A stretch of DNA of 64,000 nucleotides from Siphonodentalium dalli (lineage: Eukaryota; Mollusca; Scaphopoda; Gadilida; Siphonodentaliidae). A model generated the notes under the pieces. That model was not told where the DNA came from. It saw only the letters and a program-made list of their open reading frames with translations, and did no database searches. Each line of letters opens with the position of its first letter. Position 1 is the first letter of the stretch. The DNA lies in assembly GCA_032622095.1 (NCBI GenBank), contig CP136064.1:129505605-129569604 (forward strand). The letters are read 5' to 3'. Shown one piece after another: positions 11,908 to 21,378 of this stretch. A program made the translations under genes and the position numbers.

Positions 11908-12440
11908 AGCTCACCTGAGACGAAGTCTCCGGTGGAGCTATAGTCATCACTCGTCCGTCCATCCGTCCGTACGTCCGTTCATCGGTCAACAATTCTTTAA
12001 ACATCTTCTCCAGAACCATACGAACGAATGGGTTCATATATGGTGTGAATGTTCCCTGGGTGACTCACATTCAGATTTGTTCAAATGAGGTCACTGGGAC
12101 TAATAATTGCGAAGCCAGGGCCATAACTCTTTCCCACCATAGTAATTCTTAAAACGACTTCTCAAGTACCATCGGGCCGAATGGGTTCATATTTGGTATG
12201 AAGGGTCCTTGTGTGAATGGGGTTCAGATTTGTTCAAATGAGATCACTGAGTCAAATGTGGGCGGAGCCAGGGACATAATTAAAACAAAAAATAAGATTG
12301 AACTCTTTGCTCAATTAAAACAAAAAACATTAAACAAATTTTCATTGGAAAATAAAAGTTGAAATAATCGGTCCAGAGGTCTGGGAGAAAACTCACGAAC
12401 AGACAGATCGTAACCCTTGCAAATTGAAGGGTCAAGTAAG
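11908..12440 (+). mobile_element. Hairpin-headed pearl-like repeat (AGCTCACC family), copy 1
   Basis: It begins with a 32-nt hairpin, AGCTCACCTGAGAC, loop GAA, GTCTCCGGTGGAGCT. A CCGT-rich run (about 11949-11985) follows, then modules of about 150 bp built on CAGATTTGTTCAAATGAGGT, CACTGGGTCAAA and AGCCAGGGACATAA. This order is that of bivalve pearl-like / Helentron-related non-autonomous elements. It encodes nothing. Confidence 0.7.
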
Positions 12441-12945
12441 TACATGTACCCCTGTTACAAATTTTGTTCTTTCACATTCCTAATGCCACAATATTATTTC
12501 AGAAGTCATCTCCGTCACTGACAACAATATAAAGATTGTCTACCTGCCATTCTCACCAATGTCTCTTGTGTATGAAATGAGGTCTTATCTTATCTGACAG
12601 TGTTTGACAAACAAATAACAGAAATGGCTGGATAATTAATGTTTATAATTTATTTGTGTCATTCATTTCAATTTAAATTAGATTAATTGCTATGTGGTGT
12701 GTTCTATGCAGTTGTACAGACAGGTGTTACAATATTATGTTTATATAGGCTATTAACATCTGTGATAATGTGTCTTATTTAATATGCTGATGAATTCAAG
12801 GCAATTATTAGAGGCGCTATGTTGATATCCTATCCCAAAATGTAACTTATTTGAAGGAAAATGAACTCACTTAAAATTTAACATACCCTTTGAAATTACT
12901 ATTTCAATGGATCTCATAGATTGGGATTTACATTTGGTTCACATA
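12441..12945 (+). repeat. Left half of a repeat interrupted by the LTR element
   Basis: This sequence is paralogous to about 48300-49237. Its continuation lies on the far side of the LTR retrotransposon (22183 to about 22340). Read without the LTR element it is collinear with 49201-49370. Confidence 0.8.
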
Positions 12946-13732
12946 TGTGCCAATACGGGTACATATAACTCTTAAGACTATCAGAACGGTTTGATTATTT
13001 AATTACAACAAAGTCAATAATGTTAATCATCGGCATCTGGGTTCTTCCTAGTTGAGTTTATCTTCCTGTCGTCTGCACGGGTTACGGTCTCCTAGTGTCC
13101 TCGTACGTTGGGCGTGTCTGCTTGTCATCGACTCGGTTGAATTCCGGTTGAGTTCGTCTTCCTGTCGTCTGCTCTTCGTCGGCGCATCAGTGGTGTGTTG
13201 TTAGGAATACGAGATCACAATGTGTCACCTTGCATTCCTATCCATGCTTCCGGCTAGAGGTCCTAGCTGTCTTCTTGGCGTCCGAGAAGTCTTGGTAACT
13301 GCTGGGTAGTCGGTTAGAACTGTGTGTCGGGTCTCGATTCGTCCGCGTTCAAATACAGGAACGGTATTATTCCGGCTCGGTTCGCATTTCATGGTACGTT
13401 AATTGGGGCGTTCCTAGGTTAACCAGGCGGGTTAGTTTTCCTGTGTGCTCTTTAGACTCTTCTCCCTATCAATCGCGCTGCGTTAGGTTCCAATAGCTTT
13501 TCCTAGCGAAGTATCTGGTCTCGCTAATCCCAAGATCGTTCTGTTTACTTCCCATGTATCGGGTATGGGTACTGCATAGATGTCCACTAATCTGTTTCGG
13601 TGTCCAGTATTTCGCAATCTTGGTGTAGTCAACAGGGGCGCTGATATGTGTGGTAATCTAGCGGCGCCCGCGACTCAGAGACTGTCCGTTTTCCCGGATA
13701 GGAAGTTGTGTCCCTGGGTTTGTCTTGGCACA
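12946..13732 (-). repeat. 3' LTR of the Ty3/gypsy element
   Basis: 787 bp. It is near-identical to 21379-22182 apart from small indels, for example one versus three CTT units near 13170, and scattered substitutions. On the minus strand a purine-rich GAAAAAGTGAAGTAG just inside it (about 13736-13752) is a candidate polypurine tract. Confidence 0.93.
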
Positions 13733-13753
13733 TTACTACTTCACTTTTTCGAT

Positions 13754-14203
13754 TTAAAGTTGATCTTGAAATCGCAAGTCCAATCCGTCGCTGCGTAGCA
13801 GGTCGATGATTCGTCGAAGTAGTTCGCAACAGCGGCATCGGCGATGGATAGCTGGTGCGATGTCGTCCGTCTCCATGCAGGTCGGGTCGTCTGGGCGTCT
13901 CTCAGACAACTCCGACCTACTGGCTGTGATGCTGGACGACTGAGCCACACGGGGAGGGGACTGCATTGTGTAATATCTTCTATGCTCGAGGTAAGGCTGT
14001 ATCCATGGCTGGTTGTAGGATGTGGGTGACTGCATGCGCGGCATCATGTCGAGGTAGCTTTCATGCGGCCGCCTGCTGGTGGATGGTCGTGCATCTGAAT
14101 TGGGTGTCATATTGTCATCATCGGATGTCGAGGTATTTTCGTCCTCACTGTCCGAGTATGGGGGTAGGTTCTGACAACTGGTCGACCCTTGTTCCACTGC
14201 CAT
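13754..14203 (-). CDS. Unassigned 3' ORF of the LTR element, 149 aa
   Basis: This ORF sits between pol and the 3' LTR. The frame is open from 14272, but the Met at 14203 lies in a strong initiation context (GACCATGGC). It is preceded by TATTGCAG, which could be a splice acceptor for a subgenomic mRNA. The product is Ser/Asp-rich at its start (YSDSEDENTSTSDDDN). It then has Tyr/Pro-rich sequence and ends in a basic Cys stretch (HRRCRCCELLRRIIDLLRSD). No signal peptide or membrane segment is seen, so it does not look like an envelope protein. A position and form like those of accessory genes are inference. It is intact in this copy. Confidence 0.5.
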   Translation of the reverse strand: MAVEQGSTSCQNLPPYSDSEDENTSTSDDDNMTPNSDARPSTSRRPHESYLDMMPRMQSPTSYNQPWIQPYLEHRRYYTMQSPPRVAQSSSITASRSELSERRPDDPTCMETDDIAPAIHRRCRCCELLRRIIDLLRSDGLDLRFQDQL

Positions 14204-14613
14204 GGTCAACCTGCAATACTCAAACGGATATGTGTGTGAGGTTTGAGAATAAATGACGCAGTCAGTATACACAATGGTTACTGCTCCAATTTATCTGTAT
14301 CGCTTGAGGGCCGTCAGATCGGCCGAATACGAAAATGAAATTTACAACTTAAATCGACAGATTGATTGGTTGACGAACAGTTAAACACGAGATATGACTG
14401 CATGTTTAGGATTTCTAATCCCTATTTAACGCTTGCTATAATAATTCTGATAATTATACAACTATAATACCATGGACATCGTTATGCAAAAATTAATATT
14501 TGAAATATATGAAATGCATAAATGTCTATATACATGCCAATGATTCTAATATCCGTGCAACAATAATTGCGGAGGTAATGCGGAATACATTAATATATGA
14601 TACATAATTAATA

Positions 14614-14931
14614 CTAATCCAAATCCGCCACAGATGTGGTTAGCCGCTGACGGCTATAATTGGATTTACATGTAGGCGTTCCTGATTGTTGTCCCGGAAT
14701 GGCGCAGACGGTTTTGGTGCGATCCGTCTCCACTGCTTCGTCTATGGGCTCTTTGAGCACGGCATTCGGGATATCCTCAGGTCGCTGGTCGAACTGCTTA
14801 TTATACATAATGGCTAACCTTGGCAAATGATGTTTAACGAATTTCCACCAAAATCGGTGGGTCAAGATAATGAAAATCACTATTGTAGTTTTATAGGGCA
14901 AAATACCACCATGGCCATCTCTAGCATTCAT
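14614..14931 (-). CDS. Unassigned 3' ORF with one hydrophobic segment, 105 aa
   Basis: The predicted product begins MNARDGHGGILPYK. Next comes a hydrophobic run, TTIVIFIILTHRFWWKFVK (about residues 15-33), which could span or dip into a membrane, and then a polar tail. It lies downstream of integrase in the position where envelope genes occur in some Ty3/gypsy elements. It is far too short for an envelope and lacks a clear signal peptide, so it may be a remnant or a chance ORF. The initiation context is weak. Confidence 0.3.
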   Translation of the reverse strand: MNARDGHGGILPYKTTIVIFIILTHRFWWKFVKHHLPRLAIMYNKQFDQRPEDIPNAVLKEPIDEAVETDRTKTVCAIPGQQSGTPTCKSNYSRQRLTTSVADLD

Positions 14932-15274
14932 TGGGGTAATACTTTTCGTTCACTAAGTCAGTCGTGTGAATATTTTCGATCGCATTCAATTTGTGCGTGG
15001 TGCGCTTAAACGTAGTAACCCTAAGGGTGGCGGCGTGCACGTCGGCGTGGTGCTCGTTATCTCTCGGCGCGTGATTGTAAAGTTTAAAGGTTTATTTATT
15101 GAATGCTACGCGCAAGTGTCGGGTTTCATGGAGACGCGCGACCCGTGATTGATAGGGGCGTGACTACTTATTTCGACTTGGTTGGGTCACTGGGTTAAAT
15201 GTTACGGAGCCAGGTTAGGTTTGCCAATAAGCCAGTTAAGGACAGGGTCCCATTTCTTCTGTAATGGACCCCGG
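14932..15274. other. Non-coding spacer inside the LTR element
   Basis: Between the end of the integrase frame and the 105-codon ORF. GC content is higher around 15010-15150. No motif is recognised. Confidence 0.4.
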
Positions 15275-16177
15275 TCACTGTTTCGAGCACTCTATTATTA
15301 TCGCTGATAGCAAGGCTTGAAACGACGGTTTACCTATTAAGTTGCTGCTCGCTCCATTCACGAGCTGCTTACACTTGCGTGGGGCCGGTACGAGCCTACA
15401 TTCACGAGGGGTTGATTCAATGGCGGCCACTTCCATTAACTCATCCTCTGAGCTGTCATCACTTGTAAGCATCTTTGTTATTTTGCGCCTGTGTCGACGA
15501 GGCGCGGGAGCGCGTCGTGTCTTGGCACTCGGTTTCGCTTCCTCGTCCGTGGACGAGTCATGGTTTTGTAAGGGCTCTGAGCGTGCGAGTCGCGCTTTTC
15601 TACGCTGTAAGCGCAATTTAAGCTCACTTAAAGGGACATCTTCGTCATCGGAGTCCGAACATTGTCTCCGATATCGAGCGATTACATCATCTGGCAATGG
15701 TTCAGTCTCATCGCCAGAAGACCCACCCACAGGGTTAGGGGCAGGAACGTCGGCGTCGCTATCTTCGTCTTCAGGGGGAACAACATACGTTTGAGCACGC
15801 TTGTTGTCAGTTTTGGGGATTTCCCATTCAAGGTTGGCCTTGCGCATATGTTCAGCGTGGAATTGCGTGACTTTCCCAGTTAATTGATTCCTTAACTCGA
15901 AAGTAACGGGCGTTATTTGCTTGGTTATGCGGAAGTAGGTTTTCCATTTACTTTCAAGTTTGCTTTTTCGTAAGTGATTCTTAACATAGACGGCCTCGCC
16001 AATCTCGAATTTGGTGTCTGTGGCCTTTTTGTTAAATTTGGCTGCTTGTTGGCGTTTCGCCTGTTTCACGCGTTTGTGTACCATCATAAATGATTTGTGT
16101 TGTTGCAAAGCTATTTGATGGTAATCTTCTCCGGCGTATTTACGCCTGGGTTTTAGAAGATTGTCTATTGGGAACAC
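15275..16177 (-). CDS. pol: Integrase C-terminal part with long acidic tail (pol, broken)
   Basis: The frame enters near 16197 as ALYNRDVVFPIDNLLKPRRK, the end of the integrase core. It then has a coiled basic region and a DNA-binding C-terminal domain (KFEIGEAVYVKNHLRK to TQFHAEHMRKA), resembling GPY/F-type integrase ends. About 180 residues follow. They are acidic and Ser-rich (PEDEDSDADVPAP, CSDSDDEDVPLS) with basic blocks (RRAPAPRRHRRK), and this tail is unusual in length. The upstream part of the same integrase lies beyond 16890. The Met at 16177 is only the first Met after the insertion, not a real start. Confidence 0.85.
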   Translation of the reverse strand: MFPIDNLLKPRRKYAGEDYHQIALQQHKSFMMVHKRVKQAKRQQAAKFNKKATDTKFEIGEAVYVKNHLRKSKLESKWKTYFRITKQITPVTFELRNQLTGKVTQFHAEHMRKANLEWEIPKTDNKRAQTYVVPPEDEDSDADVPAPNPVGGSSGDETEPLPDDVIARYRRQCSDSDDEDVPLSELKLRLQRRKARLARSEPLQNHDSSTDEEAKPSAKTRRAPAPRRHRRKITKMLTSDDSSEDELMEVAAIESTPRECRLVPAPRKCKQLVNGASSNLIGKPSFQALLSAIIIECSKQ

Positions 16178-16199
16178 GACGTCCCGGTTGTATAAAGCC

Positions 16200-16890
16200 C
16201 CGGTTCCATATTCCCGATTATCTGTCCCGAATTAGTATATTCGGCACAAATTCGGGACCAGACCAAATCGGCAGCATTCGAGAGAATTCTGGACGAGTTT
16301 TATTCCAAAAGCCGCCGAACTGATGACAAAATTTAATCTTCCCGAACATTGCCGAGTATTCCAGAATGCTTCCGAATTTCTTCCCGAATTATCAAGAATT
16401 ATCCCGAACTGATACCGAAATTTCGTGCGAGTAGCTGCCGAATTGCCCAGATTACTACCGACTTACACCGAGTTGTTGCCGAATACCCCGAATCAATGCC
16501 GAACTGGTACCGAATTGATGCCGAATAAATACCGAATTGGTATTCAATTGCTGCCGAACGTCCCGAATCGATGCCGAATTTTGCAGATACACCGGATCTC
16601 AGTATAAAAGCAGCCACACATGGCGAATTCGGGAATAACCTACCGAATACTGCCGACTACTCCAGAATATCCGCCCGAATATTGCCGAATACTGCCGACT
16701 ACTCCAGAATAGGTGCCGAATTGCTCCCGAATAGTTTTGAACATTTCAAAACTGTCGGGAGCGAGTCCAGAATCGTTCCGAATCGACCCCGATAGCACTG
16801 ATATCCCCGATCATGTTCGGGGATAAATATTCACTGTCCCGAATCGTCCCGAACTTACTCCACGATTTTTGCAAAATTATGATTCGGGAG
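16200..16890. repeat. CCGAA-rich repeat block inserted in the integrase gene
   Basis: The integrase frame stops being recognisable after RFNKND (about 16890) and resumes at ALYNRD (about 16197). The ~690 bp between are made of CCGAA words on the plus strand at spacings of mostly 11 bp, sometimes 9 or 22 (for example about 16480-16575). They also contain a duplicated ~27-bp unit starting CCGAATACTGCCGACTACTC (about 16642 and 16685). Ends resemble each other only in being CCCGAA-rich; no clear terminal repeats or target duplication were found. Confidence 0.8.
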
Positions 16891-19118
16891 TCATTTTTGT
16901 TAAATCGGATTGCAGCCAGTGCTTGATTTAAATGGACGTCCCACGTGTTTGTTTGGTCCGCCACTTTCTTGGATACTACGGTTTTAAAAGTGGAATGAAA
17001 TCGCTCAACCTTGGCGTTGCTCTGGGGGTGATAATAGGTCGTGGTCACGTGATGAATATTCAAGGCCTTCAGGGTGTCCCTGACCTTGTTATTAATGTTC
17101 TCACTGCCGTTATCGGTGATTATTTCTAGGGGGCATCCATGTCGCGGGAAGATTTCGTCGATCAAGATATGAACAACGTTATCAGCTGACTTGTCCTTGA
17201 TCGGAAACGCTTCTGCCCACCCACTATATAAGTCCACGAAGCTGATAATGTAGCGCTTACCCGATAGTGACGTGGGGTAGGGGCCTGATAGGTCCAAACC
17301 AATTTTGGCAAATGGGTAAGGGGGCGTGTCCGTTATTTGCATTTTAGGGGATTGTTTTTGCAGAGACCTGACTTGGCAGGTCACACACTTGCCAACGTAG
17401 CAGTTTAGTTCCTTGTACAGTCTGGGCCAAAAATATTTCGACCTAATCGCATCATGCGTTTTGTCTACTCCCACGTGGCCTTTATCATCATGGTATTGTT
17501 GAATTATGTTGGTTTGAAGATGTGCGGGCACCCAAAGGCGTGGGGTCGGTTCCGCGTCAGCACTCGAGAGGTAATAGAGCACCCCGTCAATCATCAAGTG
17601 TTTGTCATTCCGGGTGTCCTCGCCTTTGTCGAGGGCATCCAGAACTGACGCAATTTCCGGGTCTTTCTTTTGTTCCTCAAGCATGTTGAAGCCTGGCTTG
17701 TTGAACAGTAGATTAGTAGGCTGGTAGGCCTGACCAATTTGAGTTTTATTCGGCAGTTCTTTTGGGTTTACCTCGCAGCTTGCGAAGTCTTTGGGTTGAA
17801 ATTTAGACGAATTTAAGGCGGCGATTTCCGCTCGGGTCTTGGCGACTGTAAGGTTATTGTCGTTTATATCTACCTCTACTTCTGCCTTCTCCCGTTCAGT
17901 ATAAGCATTAAGGGGCGTTCGACTGAGTAGGTCTGCGCAGTGATTATCTGGGCCGGCTATGTACTCAATGTTACAGTTATATCCAGTTATGCCCAAAACC
18001 CACTGTTGAATTTTCTTGTTCTGCATGGGGGAATCCAAGATATACTTCAATGGTTTATGATCTGTTTTTATTGTGAAAATGGCGTTATGAAGGCAATGGT
18101 CCAACCTTTGTAATGCGAAGTGAATCGCATATGCCTCTTTCTCCACAGTTGGCCATCGGGTTTGAGTATCACTAAGTTTGTGTGAGAGATAATAAATTGG
18201 TTCTTCAACGCCATCTGAGCCCAACTGGGTCAGACAGGCACCGATGCAAAGGTCGCTTGCATCAGTATACAATGTATAGGGCGTGGCTGTATTTGGGTAG
18301 GCCAGGAGAGGCACTGCTGTCAGATTTTCCTTTAGTTTTTTAAACGAAATTTGGCAAGCTTGGTCCCATTTGAATTTGGCATATTTTTTTGTAAGCTGCA
18401 CCAAAGGTTCAGCGATCTGCGAAAATGAGGGGACAAATCTGCGATAGTAGTTGCTCATGCCAATGAAGGAACGGACTTCCTTGACTGATGTTGGGGGTAT
18501 AAGCGACCGGATGGCCTTGGCCTTGTCGGGGTCAGGTCGGACGCCGTCGGTATCAATTATAAAACCCAAATACTGTGTTTCTCGTTTTAGGAATTGGCAC
18601 TTTTTTAATTTTAATTTCAGTGTATGTTGGCGTAACTTGTCAAAGACTTTCTGGATATGTTCCAAGTGTAATTCCAGGGACTCGCTGTAGATCAGGACGT
18701 CATCTAAGTATGCAATGGCGTAATCACCCATCCCACATAACACCTGGGCCATAAGCTGGGAGAAAACACCGCCAGCGTTTCGGAGCCCAAAAGGCATAGA
18801 GTTGAATTCAAAGAGGCCTCGGTGGCATGCGAATGCCGTCTTTTGTTTGTCCTCTTCCGCGACCTGGCACTGCCAATAGCCACTTTTGAGATCGATAGCG
18901 GTGAAGAATTTCGACTTTCCAAGAAGTGCCAAAATATCGTCGATAACCGGAAGTGGGTATGACATAGGTTTGGTTATGGAATTTAATTGTCTGAAGTCGA
19001 CGCAAAATCGTTTCGTGCCGTCGCGCTTGTCAACGAGAACAATAGGCGCCGAATAAGCACTGGAACTCGGCCTGATAATGTCTGCTTCAAGCATATCATT
19101 TATGGCAGTGTCAACCAA
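16891..19118 (-). CDS. pol: Reverse transcriptase, RNase H and integrase N-terminal/core (pol, broken)
   Basis: Open frame of about 740 native residues; the reading frame continues to 16746 into inserted sequence. It copies element RNA and integrates the DNA. RT runs from about residue 1 to 190: LVDKRDGTKRFCVDFRQLN, FTAIDLKSGYWQ (first catalytic Asp), MPFGLRNAGG and AYLDDVLIYS (catalytic YLDD). RNase H follows (LYTDASDLCIGACL, then KTDHKPLKYIL, about residues 285-370). Integrase has an HHCC-type zinc region (HVGVDKTHDAI to CVGKCVTC region), then the D, D, E residues in LDLSGP, ITDNGSE and HPQSNAKVER. The Met at 19118 is internal: upstream lie a frameshift and an in-frame TGA (about 19125-19165). 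Confidence 0.95.
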
Positions 19119-19156
19119 CGGTCATTTATTCAAAGGGGTGCGATACGGGCGAAGTT

Positions 19157-19678
19157 TTATCGGGGGTGGTTTCCCGTGTCAATATGCATTTTGACTGTGC
19201 TCGTTTGAGTCAACTCAGTGTCCTTGTCGGCAAAAATGTCCGAGTTGGACTTCAACAACTTTATCAGTGTTTCTCGATATTGCTCGGGGCATGAAACTTC
19301 GGCTAACTTCAAGCTTTTCTCAACGGTAGAGCGCGTTGACTTAGAGTTATCTACCCTGTTACGGTCGGCGCGCTCAGGAGTATAGCCATTGTTGCGGTAA
19401 TTACGGGTCATTGGGAGCCGGGAGCTTCGCGACAAAGAGTTAATTTCATGGTTGGTTTCGGGGTTACACACGACCGTCTTACCGACGACACTGCCTCGCC
19501 GTAGGCGAAACGTTTTGTTGATGTTATTGACGAGTAATACTTGGACCTTAATCCTCTTGTCCACTCCAGAAATGGAGCTGCCAATTTCTAGAACCGGTTC
19601 CGACGCTAGGTAGCCTTTCTCGATTTGGGCCACCTCTACTAATGTCGACTTGTGAAGTTTTTTGATTTTCCCATACAT
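19157..19678 (-). CDS. pol: Protease-RT connecting region of pol
   Basis: Part of the polyprotein in another frame. It begins YGKIKKLHKSTLVEVAQ and ends with KSNSDIFADKDTELTQTSTV and KMHIDTG, the stretch that normally precedes RT in Ty3/gypsy pol. One frameshift near 19690 separates it from protease; another near 19160, plus a stop, separates it from RT. No catalytic function of its own is expected. Confidence 0.8.
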   Translation of the reverse strand: MYGKIKKLHKSTLVEVAQIEKGYLASEPVLEIGSSISGVDKRIKVQVLLVNNINKTFRLRRGSVVGKTVVCNPETNHEINSLSRSSRLPMTRNYRNNGYTPERADRNRVDNSKSTRSTVEKSLKLAEVSCPEQYRETLIKLLKSNSDIFADKDTELTQTSTVKMHIDTGNHPR

Positions 19679-20161
19679 AAAGTTGATGTTTGGGGCTTTA
19701 AGCTAACCTTGCTGGTCAATATCAGCAGGGAAGCTATGTGTGCGTCCGATTCCAAAGGGACGTACACGTCACTGACCTTGAGGCATCCCAGATCATAATA
19801 TAGTCTGACCCCCCGAGATGTCAACCAATCCCTCCCTAAGATCATATTCCGGGTCATATCATTCACCACATAAAATTTATGGGTTAATTTTAGTTTCGCC
19901 ATTCTGAAGGTTAGTTCCACGCTACCAAGTAAAACAGTGATTTCCCATTCACGGAGCTAAGGTTAATGTGTTCCCTAGTTAGTTTTGGTCGAAACTGTAA
20001 TGCGTCATAGACGCATTTGTGAATCAATGACACTTTCACGCCACTATCCACTAACGAGCGATATTTACTTTTGCCTATTCTAACTAAACATGAGCTGGGG
20101 TTCCCCACAATATTGATACTTAACTTCCTCTCATATGTGGCCTCAATGAGAGGATTCCCTA
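19639..20161 (-). CDS. pro: Aspartic protease of the LTR element, frameshifted
   Basis: Translation downstream of the gag slippery site gives LGNPLIEATYERKLSINIVG. It continues to the active-site block SLVDSGVKVSLI (D-S-G), which together with the later MILGRDWL flap/helix motif identifies a retroviral-type aspartic protease that would process the polyprotein. A frameshift near 19930 (around VNGKS) splits it, and a second near 19690 separates it from the following region. The native start is the -1 shift out of gag, not the Met at 20108. Confidence 0.85.
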
Positions 20162-20168
20162 GTTTTTT
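20159..20168 (-). promoter_or_regulatory. -1 ribosomal frameshift slippery site at the gag stop
   Basis: In the gag frame the minus strand reads GCA AAA AAC TAG. This is the heptamer A AAA AAC, a classic -1 slippery sequence, followed at once by the gag stop codon. A -1 slip continues as CTA GGG AAT into the protease frame without a stop until 19911. The heptamer and frames are seen directly; that it works is inference. Confidence 0.8.
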
Positions 20169-21244
20169 GCGTATGTGGACGGGGTCATTAGTCGTGGTGG
20201 TTCGTTTAATTTCGGATATATCCGGCTATGATTCGGTGCATTATGGTATAGGTCACGTGATCGATTCGGCTGATTTCGGCGGATTCCTCTAGGTGGCGTT
20301 ACCGGCGCATTCCATTGCCCTTGCTTCGAATCTCTGGATTTAGAGAGGCAATTTCTAGCCAAGTGATTACCTTCGCAAACCCAGCAAGATATGTGCCTTT
20401 GGTTTTCGGTCTTAAAGGGGCAGTCACGAGCGAAATGGTCACCTTGACACGTCCAACATTCGACTGTTCGGGGTTTAATTACTGCTTCGACATGCACCTG
20501 TCTCGGGCATGATCGGTGTTCTCGGGTCGTGTGGTTATCGCGCGCGCATATGTCGCAGGCTGTTCTCGCACGTTTTTTTCTGAAACTATCGATTTCCATT
20601 GCTTCTGGTTCATTTTCGTTGTAATTTTCGCGGCCCGTTCGTAGGTTGAATACACGTCGGATCCCCATTTCCCGCATGGCGATTTCGGCTGCCAATTTTA
20701 GTGTCTTCGGGGCATCTCTAATCATCTTCATTTTCAAGCTGTCGCTTCTTAAAGCGTCAATATAAAACCCTACGAGTTGGCCTTCAACTGTGTTGATCCC
20801 ACCGGGCTGATCTCGGTACGCGACCGTTGCCATCTCCAAAATTCGTTCGGCTAGCACATGTAAATTCTCGTTGTATTTTTGCTTAATTTTTCTTAGCATC
20901 GAAAAGGCGAATTGATTATCATTTATCTCGGCAAATCGACTAGATAATTCAGTTTTTGTTTCTTGCCACGTGGCATTAGGATTCGTGGCCAAATATCTTT
21001 GTAGAAAATCCGAAACGGGGCCCGTACTACTTTGGAATGCCATATAGGGTTTCTTTGTTTCGTTAGCACCGGTTAGGATTGCGCATTTTTCTATCGACTT
21101 GACACACCCGTGGTATTTCGTGGGGTCTCCGTCAAATGACGTCACTACCTGTGTCACCGTAGCCATGGCCATTGCAGCAATTTGAGAATTGATAGACTCT
21201 GTTAATGGGGTGAGAACACTAGATTGTGTAGATTGGGTAGCCAT
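20159..21244 (-). CDS. gag: Gag polyprotein of the LTR element
   Basis: The frame is open from 21259, but the second Met (MATQSTQSS, 21244) has the better context (ATAATGG). The product, about 361 aa, has a capsid-like middle (YLATNPNATWQETKTELSSR). It ends in a nucleocapsid region with two CX2CX3HX4C knuckles (CWTCQGDHFARDC and CWVCEGNHLARNC), preceded by a third Cys/His cluster (CDICARDNHTTREH). It would form the particle and bind element RNA. Gag is the only core gene intact in this copy. It ends in YAKN-TAG at the slippery site. Confidence 0.9.
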   Translation of the reverse strand: MATQSTQSSVLTPLTESINSQIAAMAMATVTQVVTSFDGDPTKYHGCVKSIEKCAILTGANETKKPYMAFQSSTGPVSDFLQRYLATNPNATWQETKTELSSRFAEINDNQFAFSMLRKIKQKYNENLHVLAERILEMATVAYRDQPGGINTVEGQLVGFYIDALRSDSLKMKMIRDAPKTLKLAAEIAMREMGIRRVFNLRTGRENYNENEPEAMEIDSFRKKRARTACDICARDNHTTREHRSCPRQVHVEAVIKPRTVECWTCQGDHFARDCPFKTENQRHISCWVCEGNHLARNCLSKSRDSKQGQWNAPVTPPRGIRRNQPNRSRDLYHNAPNHSRIYPKLNEPPRLMTPSTYAKN

Positions 21245-21349
21245 TATGATAACAAACAATTAGACTCACGTTTTGCGAATTTTCCCACAGTTTCTGTTCA
21301 CACTGTTCCTCTTCTGGTTTCACGTTGTGTCTGCGATTAGCATCCAGAT

Positions 21350-21367
21350 CCTGGCTCGAAGGCACCA
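21350..21367 (-). other. Candidate primer binding site
   Basis: Eleven bases inside the 5' LTR the minus strand reads TGGTGCCTTCGAGCCAGG. It begins with TGG as required to pair with a tRNA 3' CCA, and its complement has a TTCGA/CTCGA-like tRNA T-arm appearance. The tRNA was not identified. Confidence 0.6.
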
Positions 21368-21378
21368 GTTAATAGATA

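Noticed and set aside
14614-14931. Envelope gene of the LTR element
   Set aside because: Only one hydrophobic segment, no signal peptide, no Cys pattern, about 105 codons. Too little to support an envelope call.
15342-15794. 150-codon plus-strand ORF
   Set aside because: Shadow of the integrase tail on the other strand; Ser-rich only because the tail is Arg/Asp/Ser-rich.
16746-16890. C-terminal end of the long RT-RH-IN frame (last ~48 residues)
   Set aside because: This part reads into the CCGAA insertion; it is not integrase, although the frame stays open.
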